DNA of 64,000 nt. Origin: Hymenobacter sp. UV11. Lineage in GTDB: Bacteria; Bacteroidota; Bacteroidia; Cytophagales; Hymenobacteraceae. The notes under the pieces are model-generated. The model was not told the DNA's origin and made no database searches. It saw only the letters and a list, made by a program, of their open reading frames with translations. A program made the translations under genes and the position numbers. The stretch is from NCBI RefSeq assembly GCF_004684095.1, contig NZ_SRII01000016.1:19184-83183 (forward strand), read 5' to 3'. This document shows positions 25,661 through 35,600 of this stretch, one piece after another. How positions within the stretch are numbered: position 1 is the stretch's first letter; every line of letters starts with the position of its first letter.

Positions 25661-26828
25661 CTAATAGCCCGGGTTCTGGGTCAGGTTCTTGTTCAGGTCG
25701 CGCTCCGACTGCGGGATGGGCCACAGCTCGTTTTTGCCCACGATGAAGTTCCGCTTCTTGAAAATGTAGTACCCGTTCGCATCGACGGGGTAGGCGGTGT
25801 AGGTGCTGGGCGTATTGGTGAGCTTCATGCCCGTGAACTGCTGGTTGTTTTCGGCCCCAATGATACCCCAGCGCAGGCAGTCGAAGTAGCGGATGCCCTC
25901 GAAGGCAAACTCCACGCGGCGCTCGCGGCGCAGGATGGTGCGCAGGGCGGTCGGGTCGGTCGCCGTCACGGCGGGCATGTGCACGGCGGCCCGGCCGCGC
26001 ACCTTGTTGATGGTGGCATCGAGCAGCGCCTGGTCCACGCCGGCGCCTGACTCCAGCCGGGCCTCCAGGTAGCCGAGCAGCACCTCGGCGTAGCGGATGA
26101 GGGGGAAGTTGTTGCCGTCGTTGGAGGTGGTGGCTACGGCGGGGTCATCTTCCAAAAACTTGTAGATGGCGTAGCCGCTCCACACGCCGGGGTACTGGTT
26201 GAGGCGGTCGGGCAGGGTAGTGCCCGGCGTGGCCGAGTATGTTTTGCCCCGGAACGTGGTGCGCCCCGAAATCATCACCGTGAAGTCGAGCCGCGGGTCG
26301 CGGTTGGCGTAGGGGTTGCTTTCGCTGTAGAGCGGCGACTGCGTAATGGGCAGGCCATCCGTGCATTCGTAGGCCTTCACCAGCTCGTTGAAGGGCGAGT
26401 ACTGGTGCCAGCCGCCCCAGGTTTCGGGCGTCAGGTATTGCAGCAGGGCCTGGTTGTAGGTATTGGGGATGTATTGCTGCGACATGATGACCTCGTGGCT
26501 CAGCTCGCCCGCGCTGAGAAACAGCTCGCGGTAGCGCGGGTCGATGGTGTAGTAGCCGAAGTCCATGATGGTCTTGTAGCTGGTCGCAGCGTCGGTCCAC
26601 TTCTTTTCGGCCAGCTGCAGGCGGCCCAGAATGGCCAGGGCGCTGGCGGCCGTCATGTGGCCCTGCTGGGCATCGGCCACCGAGGGGGGTAGGGCCCCGG
26701 CGGCGGCCTTCAATTCCGTTTCGCAAAAGCCCCACACGTCGGCTTTGGGCGCGCGGGTGATGCTGTTGGCCTCGTCCACGGTGAGCACGTGCTGCACATC
26801 GTCAAAGTACAGCGCCAGGTTGAAGTAG
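25661..26828 (-). pseudogene. SusD/RagB-family protein, 5' part replaced by IS3 sequence
   Basis: About 388 residues of a SusD-like glycan-binding outer-membrane lipoprotein remain, from YFNLALYFDDVQHVL to the typical C-terminal LTQNPGY. The fold is the TPR-like SusD scaffold, with the RRERRVEFAFEGIRYFDCLRWG region conserved. The signal peptide, lipobox Cys and about 100-150 N-terminal residues are missing. In their place the frame runs into IS3 transposase codons, MAERVNGILKDEFGLSDALP, without a stop, so a chimeric 425-residue protein is encoded from 26938. It could not be exported or anchored. The normally adjacent susC is absent, so this PUL has lost its transporter. Confidence 0.88.
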
Positions 26829-27606
26829 TTGTAGGCCCGCACGGCCCGCCCCACCAGCGCGATGGCCTGGGCAAAGCCGGGCAGCGCGTCGCTGAGGCCG
26901 AATTCATCCTTCAGGATGCCGTTGACCCGTTCGGCCACCGCGTTTTAGGTTGGGTCGCCGTGCTGGGTCATGCTCAGGGCCACGCCCTGGCTTTCCAGCA
27001 GGCCCACGTACTCGCGGGCCGCGTACTGCAAGCCTCGGTCGGAGTGGTGAATCAGCGGCCGTGGCGGCTGGGTGCGGGCGGCCAGGGCCTGCTGCAGGGC
27101 CGCGAGGGTGCCGCGTACCGACAAGTCGGGGTGCAGGCACGCGCCCATGATTTTGTGCGAGTACAGGTCCGTAATCAGGCTCAGGTAGCTCCAGCCGCTG
27201 AGCAAGCGCACATAGTGATGTCGCTGACCCAGACCTGCTCGGCCCGGCTCACCACCAGGTGCTCGATAAGGTTAGGCCGCCAGAACAGCGGCAGGCAGGT
27301 ATGCGTGGTCACCACCCGCCGTTTGCGGCGGCGGAGGAGCAGGCCATGGCTGGCCAGTAGGGCAAAGAGGTAGTCCCGGCCCACGCGTGGCGCGTGCTCG
27401 CCCAATTGTGGGAGCAGCAGGAAATACAGCTTGCGCGTACCCAGGTGGGGCAGGTCCTGGCGGATAGCGGCCACGAGGGCCAGCACCAGCCCGTCGAGCA
27501 GGGCCTGGGCCGTGGGCCGGCGCTGGTGGTCGTAAAATGCGTTTCGAGTCTTGCCAAACAGTCCGCAGAGCGTACTCACCCCTACGTGTGGGTACTTCCG
27601 GCGCAT
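26828..27606 (-). pseudogene. IS3 transposase orfB with frameshift, nonsense codon and lost 3' end
   Basis: The frame starts MRRKYPHVGVSTLCGLFGKT at 27606 and runs to VWVSDIT, the first catalytic Asp. There a one-base deletion (near 27212) shifts it. The shifted frame continues with VRLLSGWSYLSLITDLYSHK and LIHHSDRGLQYA, the second Asp. It is cut by a TAA at about 26946-26948, where relatives have Glu in 'DPYENAVAERVNG'. Transposase codons go on to RAVRAYN and then become SusD. The catalytic core is thus split three ways and the gene is inactive. Confidence 0.85.
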
Positions 27607-27878
27607 TATGTCGACGGCTTGGCACCAGCCTTTTTTCGGATGTCAATTTTATAGGTGGCCTCGGCTTGGTCGATGAGCGTGTGCAGCGCCTCGATTCGCC
27701 ACTGCGCCTGCCGTAGTTGCGCGGCCAAGCCGGCTGCGGCCGGCGGGTCCGGCGCGCTCGGGGGCACAGCCTGCGCGGCTTGGTAAGCGGCATCGGGCAT
27801 TTTCGCCTCAAAGCCCAATTCTACCTGGTCGGCCTCAAAGCCATGTATGAGCAACTCGCCCAACTTGCTGCGTAACAT
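27606..27878 (-). CDS. IS3 transposase orfA (intact remnant)
   Basis: The 90-residue product begins MLRSKLGELLIHGFEADQVE. It has a Pro/Ala-rich centre and a coiled-coil C-terminus, LRQAQWRIEALHTLIDQAEA, ending IRKKAGAKPST. The stop TAA overlaps the orfB ATG by one base, so the two were translationally coupled. It normally provides terminal-repeat binding. With orfB destroyed it has no apparent role. Confidence 0.75.
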   Translation of the reverse strand: MLRSKLGELLIHGFEADQVELGFEAKMPDAAYQAAQAVPPSAPDPPAAAGLAAQLRQAQWRIEALHTLIDQAEATYKIDIRKKAGAKPST

Positions 27879-28005
27879 TAATTGAATGCACCTTCAATTG
27901 ACATCATAAGCTCCGCCGCTGCTGCACCTTCGGAGGCATACTCATCCCCTGTCGGCTAGCATCTTGCCGACGCAACGGCCTTCCGAGCCTGCCTACGGAA
28001 GCGGC

Positions 28006-28788
28006 TTACGGCAACGGGCGCAGCTTGAGGCTGCGAAATGAGACCTGAAAGCCGTGGTCCTGCAAGAGTAGATGGCCCGCGGGAGCCTCGCCGAAGCCCG
28101 GCCAAACGTGGTACTTGCTGCCGGCCACGAGCGTGCGAAACGCAGGGGAGCCGCGGTCGTATTCCAGCACGTTCACCCCGTTGAGGTAGTGCGCCACATG
28201 GTTGTTCGGGGACACCACAATCCGCCCGCTATTCCAGGCCCCGATGGGGCGCAAGCAGGTAGCGGGCTTGACGGCGGGAATTAAGTCATAGAGCGAAGCC
28301 AGGGTACGGTCCCCGTTCGTCCCAAGCTTGGCGTCGGGATGCCGGGCATCGTCGAGGAGTTGGTACTCCAGCCCGATGGGCGAGCCGGGCGTTTGCTCGG
28401 CCAGGGTCACAAAGTAGATAAGACCGCTGTTTGCGCCGGGGGTGAGTTGAAACTCGAAGCGCAAGTCAAAAGCACTGTAGGTGTTCGTCGTGATAATATC
28501 GCCACCATTGGCTGATTCCTTCCCGTCAGCCGCCAGCGTCGTGATTGTCCCGTTGGCAATGCGCCAGCCGTGGGTGGGAAAGGCGGGCCCCTTGGCGCTG
28601 CGCCAGCCGCGGGCCGTTTGCCCATCGAAGAGCAGTTGCCAGCCCTGGCGCCGCTCGGCCGCCGTCAACGTATTTGGCGCGGGGGCCGGAACCGTCCCTG
28701 CCGACGGGGCCACTAGCGCGGGCCCGCGAAGCAGGAGCGCAAACCCGAGCAAGCAATACGCAACAGGCGAGGTGGGTAGAAACGACAT
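28006..28788 (-). CDS. DUF1080 (3-keto-disaccharide hydrolase-like) secreted protein
   Basis: The 260-residue protein has a signal peptide (about 1-27) and a single concanavalin-like beta-sandwich of the DUF1080 / 3-keto-glucoside hydrolase family. Marks are GWQLLFDGQTARGWRSAKG near the start, LRFEFQLTPGANSGLIYFV in the middle and GHLLLQDHGFQVSFRSLKLR at the end. Characterised members cleave 3-keto-glycosides; most are uncharacterised. No 3-dehydrogenase partner is present here. It stands alone between the IS3 remnant and the GH20 gene. Its link to the neighbouring chitin locus is unclear. Confidence 0.82.
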   Translation of the reverse strand: MSFLPTSPVAYCLLGFALLLRGPALVAPSAGTVPAPAPNTLTAAERRQGWQLLFDGQTARGWRSAKGPAFPTHGWRIANGTITTLAADGKESANGGDIITTNTYSAFDLRFEFQLTPGANSGLIYFVTLAEQTPGSPIGLEYQLLDDARHPDAKLGTNGDRTLASLYDLIPAVKPATCLRPIGAWNSGRIVVSPNNHVAHYLNGVNVLEYDRGSPAFRTLVAGSKYHVWPGFGEAPAGHLLLQDHGFQVSFRSLKLRPLP

Positions 28789-29079
28789 CGGAGCAGCGGA
28801 GTGGGAGTAGCTAGCTACGAAAGTAGCACGCGGCCGCCTCGTGGGAGCTACCCCCGGTGGGGGAGGTGGGCCGTGGGGCTAGTTTGGCTATTACTTAGGG
28901 CGAGCAGCCAGGGGCAAGCACTCGCACCCACTAGGTAGACTAGCGACTGATAACAGTTACTTATCGCTACCTGCCTACCCCTCTCACCATGACTACCTAA
29001 GCGATGGCTCAGCAAGATGTACTTGCCCCGCTCTCTGCTTACGACTGGCTCACTTGGCGGGGGAGTCCACATAAACACC
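28789..29079. other. Intergenic stretch with no recognised feature
   Basis: I see no gene, convincing promoter or strong hairpin in this region between the DUF1080 gene and the end of the GH20 gene. Confidence 0.4.
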
Positions 29080-30948
29080 CTACTTAACTAATAATTCGGC
29101 CGGGGGGCTGTTGCGGCCATTAGGGGCAACGGTGACTGCCCGCACGGTGAGCCGCTCGCCCACGGGCACGGCCAGCGGCTTGGTGTAGCGGTCACTGGTA
29201 GCATCGGGCAGCGTGCCGTCGAGGGTGTAGTGGACCTGGCCGCCGGGCACCAGCGAGCGCAGCGTGAACACCGCTTTGCCACCCTGCCGCACTACACTGG
29301 CGCTGTCGAGGCCCAGCGGCTCGGGCACGCGGTAGTTGATATTTTTCTGGTCGAGGCGGGCGTACTGCTGGCCCAGGCGGGGTAGGAAATCGGGGTAGGC
29401 GCGGCGGGCCGCGGGCGTCCAGGCTACTTCGGCTAGGGCTAGCATCCGGGGTAGCAGCATGTACTCGGCCTTGGCGGGAGTCGTCACGTACTCGGTCCAG
29501 AGGTTGCCCTGCACGCCCAGAATGTGCTGCTGCTGGGCCGGGGTCAGCTCGGCGGGTAGCGGGTGGTAGCCGTACACCTTCTCCAGGGGCAGGTAGCCGC
29601 CGATATAAAGGGGCTCGTAGGGACTATGCACCTGCGGGTTCTGGCCGTAGTCGAAGTATACGTAGGTGGTGGGCGTCATCACCACGTCGTGGCCTTTTTG
29701 GGCGGCCTCGATGCCGCCCTTCTCGCCGCGCCAGCTCATGATGGTGGCGCTCGGTGAGATGCCGCCCTCCAGCACCTCATCCCAGCCGATGAGCTTTTTG
29801 CCCTTACTCTGCAAATACTTCTCAATGCGCCGGTTGAACCAGCCCTGCACCTGCTCCACGTCGGTGAAGCTTTCTTTTTTCATAATATCTTGTACCAACG
29901 CGCTTTCCTTCCAGCGCGTTTTGGGGGCCTCGTCGCCGCCGATGTGCACGTAGCGGCCCGGAAAGAGCTGGGTTACTTCGGCCAGCACGTTTTCGAAGAA
30001 TTGAAACGTAGCCTCGCTCGGGCACACGATGTCTTCGTTCACGCCCCACATCTGCCAGACTTGGTAGGGGCCGGGCCGGCAGGCCAGCTCGGGGTAGGCG
30101 GCCAGGATGGCTACCGAGTGGCCCGGCATCTCGATTTCGGGCACGATGGTGACGTAGCGCCGCTGGGCGTAGGCCACCACCTCGCGCACCTGCGCCTGGG
30201 TGTAGAAGCCGCCGTAGGGCGTGGCATCGTACTTAAATTCGGCGGGCGTTTTAAAGAGCTGCTGCGCCCCGATGAGCGTCTGCTGGCGGAAGGCGCTGAC
30301 CTGCGTAAGCTTGGGGTACTTCTTGATTTCGAGGCGCCAGCCCTGGTCGTCGGTCAGGTGCCAATGAAAGGTGTTGAGCTTGTAAGCAGCCAGAAAGTCA
30401 ATGTATTTCTTGATAAAGGCCACCGAAAAGAAGTGTCGGCTCACGTCGAGGTGCGCCCCGCGCCACCCAAACGCCGGCTCGTCGCTAATGCGCACGTAGG
30501 GCACGGCAGCCGTGGCCCGCGGCTGCGGTGGCAGCAGCTGTAGCAGCGTCTGGGCGCCGTAGAACAAGCCGGCCCCGCCGGCCGCCGTGATGCGCACGCC
30601 GGCCGCGTCCACTACCAGCTGGTAGCCCTCCGGGTGGGGGGTAGGCGCCGTGAGCAACTTGATTTGCGCGGCCTGGCGGTTGGTAGTGAGGGTCACGGTG
30701 TGGCCCAGCGGCAGCAGTTGCTCCTTCAGCAGGCCCGCCACATTCAGCGCGTCTTTACCGACCGCGTAGATGCTTATTTTTTGGGGCAGCGCGTAGGCTC
30801 CGGCCGAGGTTTTTACCTCGCGGGGCAGCGGCACCAGGCCCAGCACCGGGGCGGGCTGCTGGGCCAGCACCGGCTGGCTGGCCAGCAGGCCAGCCGCCAG
30901 CATCGACAGCAAACAGGGGGGTAGGGCGCGGAAAAAGCGAACGAACAT
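29080..30948 (-). CDS. GH20 beta-N-acetylhexosaminidase
   Basis: Starting from ATG 30948 (MFVRFFRALPPCLLSMLAAG) gives a clean signal peptide and 622 residues; the earlier ATG at 30993 would bury it. Domains are the GH20b alpha/beta domain (about 35-145), the (beta/alpha)8 barrel (about 150-490), with the catalytic pair Asp339-Glu340 in YVHIGGDEAPK and the substrate Trp region, and a chitobiase C-terminal Ig-like domain (about 530-622). The enzyme releases terminal GlcNAc from chito-oligosaccharides or glycans by substrate-assisted catalysis. It follows susC-susD in the same direction, separated by a hairpin, and so forms the enzymatic part of that PUL. Confidence 0.94.
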   Translation of the reverse strand: MFVRFFRALPPCLLSMLAAGLLASQPVLAQQPAPVLGLVPLPREVKTSAGAYALPQKISIYAVGKDALNVAGLLKEQLLPLGHTVTLTTNRQAAQIKLLTAPTPHPEGYQLVVDAAGVRITAAGGAGLFYGAQTLLQLLPPQPRATAAVPYVRISDEPAFGWRGAHLDVSRHFFSVAFIKKYIDFLAAYKLNTFHWHLTDDQGWRLEIKKYPKLTQVSAFRQQTLIGAQQLFKTPAEFKYDATPYGGFYTQAQVREVVAYAQRRYVTIVPEIEMPGHSVAILAAYPELACRPGPYQVWQMWGVNEDIVCPSEATFQFFENVLAEVTQLFPGRYVHIGGDEAPKTRWKESALVQDIMKKESFTDVEQVQGWFNRRIEKYLQSKGKKLIGWDEVLEGGISPSATIMSWRGEKGGIEAAQKGHDVVMTPTTYVYFDYGQNPQVHSPYEPLYIGGYLPLEKVYGYHPLPAELTPAQQQHILGVQGNLWTEYVTTPAKAEYMLLPRMLALAEVAWTPAARRAYPDFLPRLGQQYARLDQKNINYRVPEPLGLDSASVVRQGGKAVFTLRSLVPGGQVHYTLDGTLPDATSDRYTKPLAVPVGERLTVRAVTVAPNGRNSPPAELLVK

Positions 30949-30991
30949 AGAGAGCCGGAATAGACGAAACTTGGGCAGGAAAATAGAGCGC

Positions 30992-31032
30992 AAAGAACGT
31001 CAGGCTGCGCTTCGCGCAGCCTGACGTTCTTT
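30992..31032 (-). terminator. 19-bp perfect hairpin between susD and GH20
   Basis: Arms 30992-31010 and 31014-31032 pair at 19 of 19 positions around loop TTC, with T-rich arm ends. It lies 39 bp after the susD stop and 44 bp before the GH20 ATG. It would form a partial terminator or an mRNA 3' end stabiliser inside the operon. Confidence 0.7.
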
Positions 31033-31070
31033 CTTAGGCATCAAGTGGATTTTAAGCGTAGCGCACCGGC

Positions 31071-32654
31071 TTACTTATCCCAGTACACGCGGCCCAGCAG
31101 GTTGTCGCCGCCGGGCACGGTGGCGTGGGCGGCCTGGTAGTTGTCGGGGTTGCTCGTGATTTCGGAGAGGGGGTAGGGAAAGCGGTGCGGAATCTGGCCG
31201 TTGGTGGCGCTGTTGGGGTACACGACGGGGGTAAGGACGGGGAAGCCCGTGCGGCGCCAGTTGGACCACGACTCGTAGAAGTCCAACATGCTGTTGGTGA
31301 GGGCCCAGTACTGGGTGTTTATCTGCTCCAGGCCGCGGCTGGCGTCGTAGGGATGGGCCGTGAGGTAGGTGGTCACGTCGCTGGCGGGCACGGCCATCGT
31401 TGCGTCGTACTGGCTGAGGTAGGTCATGGCCGCCGTCACGCCGGCCGTGTAGTGCTGCGCGGCGTTGCCGAGGCCAAAGCGCACGGCGGCGTCGGCCAGC
31501 AGCAGCTCCGACTCGGCGTAGGTGAAGATAAAGGTGGGGCCGTTGCGCTTCGTCATGCCGGGGCTTGGCGACGAATAATCGGGGAAGGTGGTGTAGCCTG
31601 GCGCGGTCGAGATGTCGTAAGCGGCTCGCCCGCTCAGGTCGCGGCCGTTGGGCATTCCCTTCTGCACGGCTGCGGTCGAAATCGCGCCCGGATTCTGAAT
31701 CTTGGTGGCGTCGGTGAGGTAAAGCTGCGTGACGGCTATCCGGGAGAGGCGCGGGTCGTTGTTGGTTTTCAGGTAATTAATGTACGTCTGCGACCACTTC
31801 ACGTAGTAGTTTTCCTGGCCGCCATCGCCGAGCAGCACCTGGCTGTTGCGGTTTTGAGTGGTGCGGCCGCCGGCTATGTCGTGCAGCACGTAGGCGTTGT
31901 CGCCATCGCTGGCCATAGTTTTGCCCTGCACTTTGGTGGCGTACAGCTTGGCCTTGTCGGGCTCTACCTTCACCAGGCGCAGGGCCAGGCGCAGCAGGAG
32001 GGAGTTGCCCAGGCGCTGCCATTTGGCCACATCGCCCTGGTAAAACACATCGCCTGAGGCAATATCGGCGGCCGGGTCGAGGGCGGTGGTAGCCTCGTCC
32101 ACTTCCTTCAGCAAGTCGGTATAAATGTCCATCTGCTTGTCGTACTTGGGCGTGATGATGCCCTTGTAGTAACCCTGGCCCGCCTCCGAGTAGGGCACGT
32201 CGCCGTAGAGGTCGGTGAGGCGCTCCATGGTGAGCGCGCGCATGATGCGGGCTATCTGGTGCAGGTTTTTGTAGCGCGCCTGGCCGTCGGTCAGGGCCAC
32301 CAGGTCGGTCACGGGTTTCACCTGCTCGCTGTAGGCCTTGTCCCAGTAGGCGGCGGTGTAGGCCTCGTTAAGCAGGTATTTATCGCCCGCCCAGTAGCTG
32401 ATAACCGTGGCCAGGCCCTGCATCATGGTGCCGCAGTAGATGAGGTTGCCGCGCCAGGTTTCGTAGGCAAAGTCGGTGCTGCCGGTGTAGGTCAGCTGCG
32501 ACTGCGTGAGCAGGTAATTAGCATCGAACGAGGCCTGGCTGTAGGTCGTCGGGTTGGTATTGATTTCCGTGAATTTATCGGTGCAGCCGCTGGCCAGCAG
32601 CAGGGCCGCGCTGGTCAGCGCGGTGTAGCCCGGCTTGGAGAAGATATTTTTCAT
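31071..32654 (-). CDS. SusD/RagB-family outer-membrane lipoprotein (SusD-like_2)
   Basis: The 527 residues begin with a lipoprotein signal, LLLASGCTDKF (Cys at 24), for outer-membrane anchoring on the cell surface. The mature part shows the TPR-helical SusD fold of the SusD-like_2 subgroup (FTEINTNPTTYSQASFDANY; MRALTMERLTDLYGDVPYSE; WSNWRRTGFPVLTP). It caps the SusC pore and binds the incoming glycan. The gene is 41 bp downstream of susC, its obligate partner. The neighbours GH20, GH18 and the NagB fusion point to chito-oligosaccharide or GlcNAc-containing ligands. Confidence 0.93.
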   Translation of the reverse strand: MKNIFSKPGYTALTSAALLLASGCTDKFTEINTNPTTYSQASFDANYLLTQSQLTYTGSTDFAYETWRGNLIYCGTMMQGLATVISYWAGDKYLLNEAYTAAYWDKAYSEQVKPVTDLVALTDGQARYKNLHQIARIMRALTMERLTDLYGDVPYSEAGQGYYKGIITPKYDKQMDIYTDLLKEVDEATTALDPAADIASGDVFYQGDVAKWQRLGNSLLLRLALRLVKVEPDKAKLYATKVQGKTMASDGDNAYVLHDIAGGRTTQNRNSQVLLGDGGQENYYVKWSQTYINYLKTNNDPRLSRIAVTQLYLTDATKIQNPGAISTAAVQKGMPNGRDLSGRAAYDISTAPGYTTFPDYSSPSPGMTKRNGPTFIFTYAESELLLADAAVRFGLGNAAQHYTAGVTAAMTYLSQYDATMAVPASDVTTYLTAHPYDASRGLEQINTQYWALTNSMLDFYESWSNWRRTGFPVLTPVVYPNSATNGQIPHRFPYPLSEITSNPDNYQAAHATVPGGDNLLGRVYWDK

Positions 32655-32695
32655 GGGAGCTAGCTAGTTAAGAGATGCAAAGGGGGGGTAGGGCC

Positions 32696-35600
32696 CTAGA
32701 ATTTGGCATTCAGGTTGAGGCCATACGTGCGGGACGGCGGCACGCCCCCCAGCTCCAGGCCCTGCGAAAAGGCGTTGTAGCTGCCCTCGGGGTCAATATT
32801 GTCGGTGAGACGGCGCAGGAAAAACAGGTTCCGGGCCACCAGGCTCAGCGTGAGGCTCCGCACCTTGTTGTTGAACAAAGCCGTCGGGAAGGAGTAGCCC
32901 AGCGTGACCTGCCGCAGCTTGATGAAGCTGGCATCCTGCACAAACTGGTTGCTCACGTTGTTGGCCAGCGTGCCGTAGTAGGTAGCGGCGTCGAGCTTGT
33001 CGGGGCCGAAGGTGCCCTCGCGGCCCACCAGCGTTTCCTTGCGCAGCCCATAAATGGTGGCGTAGTAGTCGGTAGTGGAGAATATCTTGCCCCCAAACTT
33101 GCCGTCAATCAGCACGCCCAGGTTGAAGCGCTTGTAGGCAAAGTCGTTGGTCCAGCCCATCGTCCAGGGGTGGAAGGCAGTGCCGTAGGCGGTGAGGTTG
33201 CCGCGCACCGGCACCCCGTTGGTAGTCAGGACAATGCTGCCATCGGTATTGTACTGGTAGTCGTAGGCCAGCACCTGCCCAAAGGGCTTGCCCACCTGCT
33301 GGCCCATAAAGCCTACCCCCGAGCGCGAGGTGGCATACACCGACTGCTGCTGGCCGGCGGCCAGCGAGAGCACCGTGTTCTTGTTATAGGCCGCGTTGAA
33401 GGAGGAAGTCCAGGTAAAATCGGTCGTTTTCACCGGCAGCACGGTCAGCAGTAGCTCCACGCCCTTGTTTTCCAGCTCGCCCGCGTTCAGCACGGCGCCC
33501 GAATAGCCCGAGGTGGCCGAAGCCGGGGTGTTCACAATCTCGCCCGTCGAGTTTTTCTTGTAGAACGTCAAGTCCACCCGCACCCGATTCTGCACAAAGG
33601 CCAGCTCGGTGCCCACTTCCAGCTCCGTAGCCTGCGAGGCCCGCAGGGCGCGGTTGGGGATGTTGGGGTCCGAAGGGCCGCCGAAGGGCAGGCCATTGAG
33701 CGTGCTCGACGAGAGCGAGTAGTTGAGCTGCGTCTGGTAGGGGCCGGTAGCCTGCCCCACCTTCGAGAAGCCCGCCCGAATTTTACCGAAGGACAGAAAA
33801 TCCGGCTTCCACAGCTCAGAGAACACGAACGAGCCGCTCACGCCGGGGTACACGCTGTTCAGCTTATTATCCACGCCCGGCGTGGCCAGCGACGAAAACC
33901 AGTCGCTCCGCACGGTACCCGTCAGGAATAGAAACTCCTTGTAGGCGAGGTCCAGCGAGCCGTACACCGACTGCACCTCCAGGTCGGTGAAGATGGGTAG
34001 GACCGACTTAGTTTTGGTGTTGCCGAGGGTATTGACGCCGAACACGGCGAAGTCATTGCCAAAATTCTGGAAGCCCTCCTGCTTGGTGCGGCGGTAGCTG
34101 GCGCCCACATTGGGGGTGAAGGAGAAGTTCTCGCCAACCTTAAAATTCTTGCCCACCAGCCCGTCGGCGTTGAGGTCCGTAAACTGATTGGTGATTTCGG
34201 TGATGCTGCCCAGTAGGCGGTAGGCCGTGCCGGAGGGCGTCACGTTGGTGATGCGGTCGTTGTAGGCGTCGCGCCCTACCCTGCCCTGGAAGAACAAGCC
34301 GTTGTCGAGGGTGTAGCGGGCCGTCACGGTCGAAAGCAGGCGCTCGCGCTTGGTGTTGTTGACAAACTTGTAGGCGGCGAAGTAGGGGTTGGTATTATAC
34401 GTGTTGCCGGTATTGAAAATCAGCTCGTTGCCGTTGGGCTGGGTGCCGTCGCCGTTGGGGCCTTTCAGGTCGCGCACGTCGAGGCTGGTGGGCAGAAAGG
34501 CCGCGTTGAAGTTGGCATTGCCCGCGCCGTCCGACAAGATGGGCCGGTTCTGGGCCTGCTCCAGAATGTAGTTGGCCCGCGCGTCGATGGTCAGGCGCTT
34601 AAACGGGTCGAAAGTGCCCACGAAGTTGAAGTTCTGGCGGTCGAGCCGCGAGTTGGGTATTACCGCCTTGTTGGCCAGGTCGCTGGCCGACAAGCGCACC
34701 GAGCCACCCGTGAAGCTCTTGTTGAAGGCAATGGTATTGGTGAGCGCGCCGCCGGTCTGGTAAAAGTTGCGAATGTTGTCCTGCTGCGCCACGTAGGGCC
34801 GCAGCGTGCCATCGAACTGCACCACCGGCGTGCCATCGAGCCGGCCGCCCCAGCTGGAGTTGCCCGATTGCGCGGCGGTGGCCGCGGAGGTGGGCTTTAT
34901 GTTATTGGCACCCTGGCCGTAGGTATACTGCCAGTCGGTGAGGGTAAACACGCGCTGCACCACGTAGTTGCTATTGAACTCGATGCCGTCGTTGCCCTTC
35001 GCGCTCTTGGTCGTAATCAGGATAACGCCGGCCTTGGCGCGGTAGCCGTAGAGGGCCGAGGCCGCCGCCCCTTTCAGCACCGAAATCGTCTCGATGTCAT
35101 CGGGGTTGAGGTTGGAGATGGGGTCGCCAAAGTCGGGCGCGTTGTCATACTGCCCGCCGCTGTTACCGATAGTAGCGCCGGCCCCGCCGCTGGGCTGGCT
35201 CTCCACCGGCACCCCGTTGATGACGTAGAGCGGCTGGTTGGTCTGGTTGATGCTCGACGCCCCGCGGATAATCACGTTGCTGGACGAGCCCGGCCCGCCG
35301 GCCGTAGAGCTTACGTTGAGGCCCGCCACCTTGCCTACCAGCGAGTTAGCTACGTTGGTTTCGCGGGCCACCGTGAGGCTGGGCCCGGCTATCTCCGTCA
35401 CGGAGTAGCCCAGGGTTTTGCGCTCGCGTGATACGTTCAGGGCGGTCACCACCACCTCATCCAGCGCCTGCGTGTTGTCGCTCAGCGTCACGTTGAGGAG
35501 CGATTGCCCACGCACCCGCACCGTCTGCGAGTTGTAGCCGACGGACGAGAAGACCAGCGCCGCCGTATCGGCCACTGCGATGGAGAACGTGCCTTCCGCC

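Larger units (their letters stand above)
26828..27903 (-). mobile_element. Degenerate IS3-family element fused into susD
   Basis: The element has orfA and orfB overlapping by one base, in minus orientation. Its left terminus is probably near 27903 (minus-strand TGTCAATTGAAGGTGCA). The 3' end of orfB and the right terminal repeat are missing: the transposase frame passes straight into SusD at the codons RAYNY, which both families can carry at that place. This suggests a deletion after insertion rather than a simple insertion. Confidence 0.82.
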
